A stretch of 19,418 nucleotides of DNA, taken from NCBI GenBank assembly GCA_045617725.1, contig JAZLJD010000017.1:1-19418 (forward strand). The letters are read 5' to 3'. This document shows positions 15,373 through 19,418 of this stretch, in pieces. Under the pieces are notes generated by a model. It saw only the letters and a program-made list of their open reading frames with translations. It made no database searches and was not told the origin of the DNA. This stretch comes from JAZLJD01 sp045617725 (GTDB taxonomy: Bacteria; Bacillota; Clostridia; Lachnospirales; Lachnospiraceae). Position numbers and translations under genes: made by a program. The stretch's first letter is position 1; every line of letters starts with the position of its first letter.

Positions 15373-16079
15373 GCGGCCACCTCCTCTTCTTCCATATCGA
15401 TGGGCCAGAATATGGCACCGACGAGCGAGGAAAGTACGCAGCAAACGGTAATGGTATAGCCTGCGGGAATTTTGTTAAGACCCGGAATATAGGTAAAGCA
15501 GCAGCTTAAAAGTATGGCGATGAGTACGACGGGAATGACCTTGTGATCCTCTCTGAGTTTCGGAACAACCACCGCAATGAACATGCCGTAGAGTGCTACT
15601 CCGAGTGCCGTTGTAACCCGTGCGGGCAATAAATCACCGCAGATTCCGCCGAGCGCGGTACCGAGGGACCAGCCGATCCAGGGAAGCACCATAAGGCCGC
15701 CAAAATAACTGCGGCTCACCTGCTCTTTGGCGCCCATAGCAACAGCAAAGATTTCATCCGTATTTCCAAAGCCCAAAAGCCATCGGGAGAGACCCTTAAA
15801 ATGACTGTCCACCTTTTGAGAAAGCGAAATACTCATAAGGGAGTACCGAAGGTTGACGAAAAACTCGGTAACGGCCATTTCGAACAGGGTTCCTGCGGTT
15901 GCAATGACCTGCAGGCCCGCGAACTGTCCGGCGCTCGTTAAATTGGTCATGGAAATCAGCAGTGTCTCCCACCAGGTAAGACCATAGGAAACGCCCATGA
16001 TACCAAAGGAAAAGGACACCGACAAATATCCGAGGCCGATGGGAAGGCCGTCTTTAAATCCTTTTAAAAACTGTTTCAC
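15369..16079 (-). CDS. azlC: AzlC-type branched-chain amino acid permease
   Basis: AzlC is the large subunit of the AzlCD exporter. The 236-residue protein has the family N-terminus GFKDGLPIGLGYLSVSFSFGIMG, then TSAGQFAG, the LRYSLMSISLSQKV segment, GFGNTDEIFAVAMG, several membrane spans, and an acidic end (MEEEEVAA). The frame stays open upstream, but it would run through a terminator and into the tRNA gene. I therefore place the start at the GTG at 16079, preceded by GAGGGG; an in-frame ATG at 16127 is possible but has no ribosome binding site. The leader carries two tandem terminators and no promoter is obvious, so expression probably comes from read-through of the tRNA-Glu transcript. Confidence 0.9.
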   Translation of the reverse strand: MKQFLKGFKDGLPIGLGYLSVSFSFGIMGVSYGLTWWETLLISMTNLTSAGQFAGLQVIATAGTLFEMAVTEFFVNLRYSLMSISLSQKVDSHFKGLSRWLLGFGNTDEIFAVAMGAKEQVSRSYFGGLMVLPWIGWSLGTALGGICGDLLPARVTTALGVALYGMFIAVVVPKLREDHKVIPVVLIAILLSCCFTYIPGLNKIPAGYTITVCCVLSSLVGAIFWPIDMEEEEVAA

Positions 16080-16095
16080 ACTAATCCCCTCTCTG

Positions 16096-16117
16096 AAAAA
16101 CACCCCTGCGGGGCGTT
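16096..16117 (-). terminator. Second terminator, just before azlC
   Basis: On the minus strand AACGCCCC (16110-16117) pairs with GGGGTGTT (16099-16106) with one G-U, around a GCA loop, and is followed by T residues (16096-16100). It ends four bases before the azlC ribosome binding site. The CCCC arm could alternatively pair with the GGGG of that ribosome binding site. It is the second of two tandem terminators. Confidence 0.8.
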
Positions 16118-16130
16118 GCCATGACATAAG

Positions 16131-16158
16131 AAAAGGTCGTAAGCAATGCTTACGACCT
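16131..16158 (-). terminator. Terminator directly after tRNA-Glu
   Basis: On the minus strand AGGTCGTAAGC (16148-16158) and GCTTACGACCT (16134-16144) form a perfect 11-bp stem with a three-base loop, followed by TTTTCTT. The stem begins only two bases after the mature tRNA 3' end (16161), so it probably also defines the 3' trailer removed during tRNA processing. Confidence 0.93.
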
Positions 16159-16160
16159 AG

Positions 16161-16232
16161 CAGCTCGTAGCGGAATCGAACCGCTGATTCTGCCGTGAGA
16201 GGGCAGCGTCTTAACCGCTTGACCAACGAGCC
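16161..16232 (-). tRNA. tRNA-Glu (anticodon CTC)
   Basis: The 72-base cloverleaf has acceptor GGCTCGT / ACGAGCT, a D arm closing GTC/GAC around AAGCGGTTAA, anticodon stem CTGCC / GGCAG with loop CTCTCAC, and T arm AGCGG TTCGATT CCGCT. The anticodon CTC (16197-16199) reads the glutamate codon GAG. The first acceptor pair is G1-U72, and the discriminator base is G. The 3' CCA is not encoded (CTA follows), so it must be added by the CCA-adding enzyme. The tRNA has its own strong promoter and terminator. Confidence 0.96.
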
Positions 16233-16237
16233 ATACT

Positions 16238-16272
16238 GCAGGCTGATTTGAGACTTTCAAATCAGTACCTGC
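16238..16272 (-). promoter_or_regulatory. Hairpin in tRNA-Glu 5' leader
   Basis: The minus-strand leader GCAGG (16268-16272), TA bulge, CTGATTTGA (16257-16265), loop AAGTC, TCAAATCAG (16243-16251), CCTGC (16238-16242) forms a 14-bp helix. It begins at about the predicted transcription start and ends five bases before the mature tRNA. It lacks a T run, so it is not a terminator. A role in protecting the 5' end or shaping the RNase P substrate is inference. Confidence 0.75.
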
Positions 16273-16274
16273 TT

Positions 16275-16303
16275 ATAATATACTAAGGTTTCTAAAATTG
16301 CAA
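16275..16303 (-). promoter_or_regulatory. Promoter for tRNA-Glu (and probably azlCD)
   Basis: On the minus strand TTGCAA (16298-16303) is followed by a 17-bp spacer and TATTAT (16275-16280), close to the sigma-A consensus. The predicted start is near 16268, at the first base of the leader hairpin. It sits in the 96-bp gap between the acyltransferase stop and the tRNA. Confidence 0.85.
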
Positions 16304-16328
16304 GCACTTTTTTCACAATTCGAAAAAC

Positions 16329-17429
16329 TTATTTTGACTGCTTCTTCTCCCAGCCGGTAATGAACAATTTCTTTAAGAAAGCCAGTATTTTGTCCATGTT
16401 CCGTTCCAAAAGGAAATAGGAAATCACGGCAATGGCAAGCAACACGAGCATATAGATTCCCCATCCGAGTGCTGTTCCAAAATCAATGGTAAGAATGCCC
16501 TGCGATTTCAAAAGATCGAGAATGAGAAGCAGGGGGAAATGCCATACATAAATGGACATACTGATCTTGCCGAGCCAGGTTAAGGGTGCTATGGACAGTA
16601 CATGCTTCACACCCGGCATGCAGAAGGATACCCAAACAAGCGCGGGAATTACGAAAAAGGCCGCATACATCATGATATCTCCCCGTGCGCCCGTCCACCT
16701 TGAGGCACGCCACTCAAAGATGGCATAAACCAAAATGAGCAGGATGGAAAAAGATACCTTAGCTCTTTTGGGCGCTTTCTCATAAATTTCACGCATCAAA
16801 ACGCCCATGAAAAAGCTTACGAGACCGCGTCCCAGTTTGAAATAATTGAAGATGGCTCCGCTTCCGTTTCTTGCATAGAACCAAAAGCCCAAAAGAACAA
16901 GGATGGCACTCAGCACGCAATATACGGTCCGGTTCTCTCCTTTTCTGCTGCTTATGTAGGTTACAAAATAATACAGCATATACATAACGGTAATCGTTCC
17001 AATGAACCAGCAGGGTGTATTAAAGGAATACACATCAAAGGATATACCGCCCTGCATAAGAAACACGTTCTGCAAAAAATACCAGATATCAAACGCATCC
17101 TGCTTAAACAATACACCGGTAGCCCTTCTGTACAGAATCTCAAGTGCCGCAACCGCAATCGTGGACAAAAGGAACAGCGGATAGACATGCTTTATTCTTT
17201 TACACATAAAGTGCCCAAAGGATACGCTTCTTGCAGTAATCCGGTCCCGGTAGCCTGCGGAAATCAGGAAGCCGGACAAAAGGAAAAACATCTCTACCGC
17301 CACAAGTGCATACTGTTGCCACAGCGACGGGTGCTCCGTCACGGAAAAGCACTGTTCGTAATGCGTAATTCCGGCGATGCAGAGTGCGCCCAGTCCCTTC
17401 AGGGCATCTGCAGACTTTATTCGTTCCAT
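16329..17429 (-). CDS. Membrane acyltransferase, OafA/YrhL-like (acyltransferase 3 family)
   Basis: Acyltransferase-3 proteins move acyl groups, often acetyl, onto exported sugars or cell-envelope polymers. The 366-residue protein has about ten hydrophobic segments. Near the start it has SADALKGLGALCIAGITHYEQ, with His23 in the position of the conserved family histidine, then VEMFFLLSGFLISAGY. Later come the CWFIGTITVMYMLYYF segment and, near the end, the ISMSIYVWHFPLLL signature. The ATG at 17429 is preceded by GGAGG; a GTG five codons upstream would place the ribosome binding site inside the gene. It starts 29 bp after polC and may share its transcript. The acceptor is unknown. It is an insertion relative to the common polC-rimP order. 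No convincing terminator follows it. Confidence 0.88.
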   Translation of the reverse strand: MERIKSADALKGLGALCIAGITHYEQCFSVTEHPSLWQQYALVAVEMFFLLSGFLISAGYRDRITARSVSFGHFMCKRIKHVYPLFLLSTIAVAALEILYRRATGVLFKQDAFDIWYFLQNVFLMQGGISFDVYSFNTPCWFIGTITVMYMLYYFVTYISSRKGENRTVYCVLSAILVLLGFWFYARNGSGAIFNYFKLGRGLVSFFMGVLMREIYEKAPKRAKVSFSILLILVYAIFEWRASRWTGARGDIMMYAAFFVIPALVWVSFCMPGVKHVLSIAPLTWLGKISMSIYVWHFPLLLILDLLKSQGILTIDFGTALGWGIYMLVLLAIAVISYFLLERNMDKILAFLKKLFITGWEKKQSK

Positions 17430-17458
17430 ATCAATAACCTCCACACAATAGATACTAA

Positions 17459-19418
17459 CTAAAACATATCAAACAGACTGAGCTGATTGGATTCCGGCAG
17501 GTCGCCGAGAAGCCCGAGCTCAAACATTTTGTCGACGACGCCCTGCGGTACCTTGGCACGATTCTTGAAATCATCGCGGCTTAAGAACCGGCCCGCCTTG
17601 ACCGCCTCGGTGATCTGTACTGCAACCGAATCGCCGAGTCCGTCGATGGAATTTAAGGAAGGCATGATTTTGCCGTCGATAATCTGGAAGTTTTTGGCCT
17701 GTGCCTTGTATATATCGATGGGCATAAAATCAATGCCGCGCGCGTACATTTCCTTGACAAGACGCATCGCCTTGTATACTTCTTCATCCTTCGGCTTGTT
17801 TGTCTTGTTGTCGATGGCGTTTTTGATGCGTTTCATCTCACGTTCAAGATGCTCTGCGCCCTGGCACATCAGCTCGTAATCAAAGCCGTCGGCACGAATG
17901 GAGAAGAAAGCACAGTAATATTCCTTCGGGAAATTTACCTTACAATATGCAATACGCCATGCCATCATAACATAAGCAGCGGCGTGTGCCTTCGGGAACA
18001 TGTACTGAATCTTCTCACAGGACCAGATATACCAGTCGGGAACGTCATGTTCCTTCATCTCCTGCTTCCAGCCTTCCCACTCCTTGCATTTGCCTTTGGC
18101 GACCTTACCCTTACGGACATTCTCCATGATGGAGAACGCATGGGAAGGCTCCAGTCCCATCTGAATCAGATAAACCATGATATCGTCACGGGTACAGATT
18201 GCGGTGGAAATCGTTGCGGTTCCTTCCTTAATCAAGGTCTCCGCATTGCCCAGCCATACATCCGTTCCGTGGGAAAGACCCGCAATACGAACCAGGTCCG
18301 AGAAGTACTTGGGTTTCGTATCGATAAGCATCTGCATGGCGAAATCCGTACCGAACTCGGGAATACCGAGCGTGCCGAGTTCAACACCGATCTGCTCCGG
18401 TGTCGCATTCAGGGCCTCCGTCGATGCGAAAAGGCTCATAACGGTAGGATCATCAAGAGGAATCGTCGTCGGATCCATGCCGGTCAAATCCTGCAGCATA
18501 CGTATCATGGTGGGATCATCGTGTCCCAGAATATCCAGTTTCAAAAGGTTATGGTCAATGGAGTGATAATCAAAGTGCGTCGTAACAATATCCGTCGTCA
18601 TATCATTGGCGGGATGCTGCACCGGAGTAAAGGTGTTTATCTCCTCGCCCACCGGAAGTACTACGATGCCTCCGGGGTGCTGGCCGGTCGTACGCCGGAT
18701 GCCGGTACAGCCCTCTGCGATTCGGACTGTCTCCGCATAGCGTTTCGTGATACCGCGCTCCTCGAAGTATTTTTTGACGTAACCGTAAGCGGTTTTATCG
18801 GCCACACCACCGATGGTGCCGGCCTTGAAGGTCTGTCCGGAGCCAAAAATAACCTCTGTGTAACGATGGGCCTTACTCTGGTACTCACCGGAGAAGTTTA
18901 AGTCGATATCCGGCTCCTTGTCACCCTTGAAGCCCAGGAAGGTTTCAAACGGAATATCAAAACCGTCCTTCTTAAGCGGGATATGGCAATTCGGGCATTC
19001 CCGGTCCGGCATGTCACAACCGGCCATACCTGCGAATTTCCTGACTTCTTCGGAATAAAAATCATTGTAATGACACTTCGGGCAGTAATAATGCGGCGAA
19101 AGCGGATTGACCTCCGTAATACCTGCCATGGTTGCAACAAAGGAGGAACCGACGGAACCACGGGAACCTACCAGATAGCCATCCTCCACACTCTTCCAAA
19201 CAAGCTTCTGGGCAATGATGTACATAACGGAATATCCGTTTGAAATAATGGAATTCAGCTCCCTCTGCAGTCTCGCTTCTACGATTTCGGGAAGCGGATC
19301 GCCATACATTTCGTGTGCCTTATTGTAGCAGATTTCGGTCAGTGTTTCGTCGGAGTGCGGAATGACGGGAGGACACTTATCCGGTCTTACGGGGGATATG
19401 TGCTCGCACATATCCGCT
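17459..19418 (-). CDS. polC: DNA polymerase III PolC-type, alpha subunit (C-terminal part)
   Basis: PolC is the replicative DNA polymerase of low-GC Gram-positive bacteria. The frame runs off the window edge, and the about 650 residues present correspond to the C-terminal part of a protein normally near 1,450 residues. Counting from the Met at 19411, visible features are YLVGSRGSVGSSF (79-91) at the end of the PHP region, a zinc-binding set Cys110/Cys113/Cys139/Cys142, the palm active-site motif PDIDLNFSGEYQ with Asp168 and Asp170, and GCTGIRRTTGQHPGG. KLDILGHDDPTMIRML, GLSHGTDVWLGNA and MFPKAHAAAYV follow. The C-terminus NQLSLFDMF contains the QLSLF sliding-clamp binding motif. The 5'-3' polymerase core therefore looks complete; the exonuclease and N-terminal domains lie outside the window. 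Confidence 0.98.
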   Translation of the reverse strand, partial: ADMCEHISPVRPDKCPPVIPHSDETLTEICYNKAHEMYGDPLPEIVEARLQRELNSIISNGYSVMYIIAQKLVWKSVEDGYLVGSRGSVGSSFVATMAGITEVNPLSPHYYCPKCHYNDFYSEEVRKFAGMAGCDMPDRECPNCHIPLKKDGFDIPFETFLGFKGDKEPDIDLNFSGEYQSKAHRYTEVIFGSGQTFKAGTIGGVADKTAYGYVKKYFEERGITKRYAETVRIAEGCTGIRRTTGQHPGGIVVLPVGEEINTFTPVQHPANDMTTDIVTTHFDYHSIDHNLLKLDILGHDDPTMIRMLQDLTGMDPTTIPLDDPTVMSLFASTEALNATPEQIGVELGTLGIPEFGTDFAMQMLIDTKPKYFSDLVRIAGLSHGTDVWLGNAETLIKEGTATISTAICTRDDIMVYLIQMGLEPSHAFSIMENVRKGKVAKGKCKEWEGWKQEMKEHDVPDWYIWSCEKIQYMFPKAHAAAYVMMAWRIAYCKVNFPKEYYCAFFSIRADGFDYELMCQGAEHLEREMKRIKNAIDNKTNKPKDEEVYKAMRLVKEMYARGIDFMPIDIYKAQAKNFQIIDGKIMPSLNSIDGLGDSVAVQITEAVKAGRFLSRDDFKNRAKVPQGVVDKMFELGLLGDLPESNQLSLFDMF

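Noticed and set aside
16080..16127. Alternative azlC start at the ATG at 16127, or a short out-of-frame leader peptide across the second terminator
   Set aside because: Neither ATG has a ribosome binding site, and the in-frame extension would code through the terminator hairpin; the GTG at 16079 matches the family N-terminus.
16308..16327. Possible terminator for the acyltransferase gene (TTTTTC/GAAAAA pairing)
   Set aside because: The stem is only six A-T-rich pairs, with no GC content and no following T run.
17849..18901. Plus-strand open frame (350 codons) opposite polC, and a similar one at 8423-9322 opposite nrnA
   Set aside because: Both mirror well-identified conserved genes and show no protein-family features; antisense artefacts.

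Overview
The window looks like a Clostridia chromosome, most likely Lachnospiraceae. It has a PolC-type replicative polymerase, Firmicutes-style ribosome binding sites (GGAGG/AAAGGAG), strong rho-independent terminators and the Firmicutes gene order polC - rimP - nusA - ylxR - ylxQ - infB - rbfA - nrnA - truB - ribF - rpsO - pnp. The family-level placement is an inference from gene order and protein style. All 16 protein genes and the one tRNA lie on the minus strand, so transcription runs from high to low coordinates.

Layout in transcription order. (1) 19418-16329: the 3' part of polC, cut by the window edge, followed 29 bp later by a membrane acyltransferase. (2) 16303-15055: a promoter, a leader hairpin, tRNA-Glu(CTC), two tandem intrinsic terminators, then azlC-azlD, a probable branched-chain amino acid exporter. 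(3) 15018-6596: an extended -10 promoter, a very short leader ending in a terminator hairpin (candidate attenuator), then the tightly packed translation/transcription operon rimP-nusA-ylxR-ylxQ-infB-rbfA-nrnA-truB-ribF, with several overlapping start/stop codons. (4) 6585-2731: a Na+/phosphate cotransporter whose ribosome binding site lies inside a 16-bp helix, then a polytopic GT-C-like membrane protein. (5) 2706-27: an rpsO promoter, a structured rpsO leader, rpsO, a terminator, a long imperfect hairpin in the pnp leader, pnp and its terminator.

Most genes serve RNA and protein synthesis: 30S maturation (RimP, RbfA, S15), initiation (IF2), transcription elongation/termination (NusA), tRNA modification (TruB), and RNA turnover (PNPase, NrnA, the RNase P modulator YlxR/RnpM). 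Two accessory blocks interrupt the usual order: acyltransferase/tRNA/azlCD between polC and rimP, and transporter/GT between ribF and rpsO.

No mobile element, CRISPR array or defence system is visible. The most interesting signals are in the RNA leaders: the occluded ribosome binding site before the phosphate transporter, the terminator just before rimP-nusA, the double terminator before azlCD, the pnp and rpsO leader folds, and a RibF whose riboflavin kinase half lacks its signature motif. All folds were derived by eye and need computed energies and covariation.
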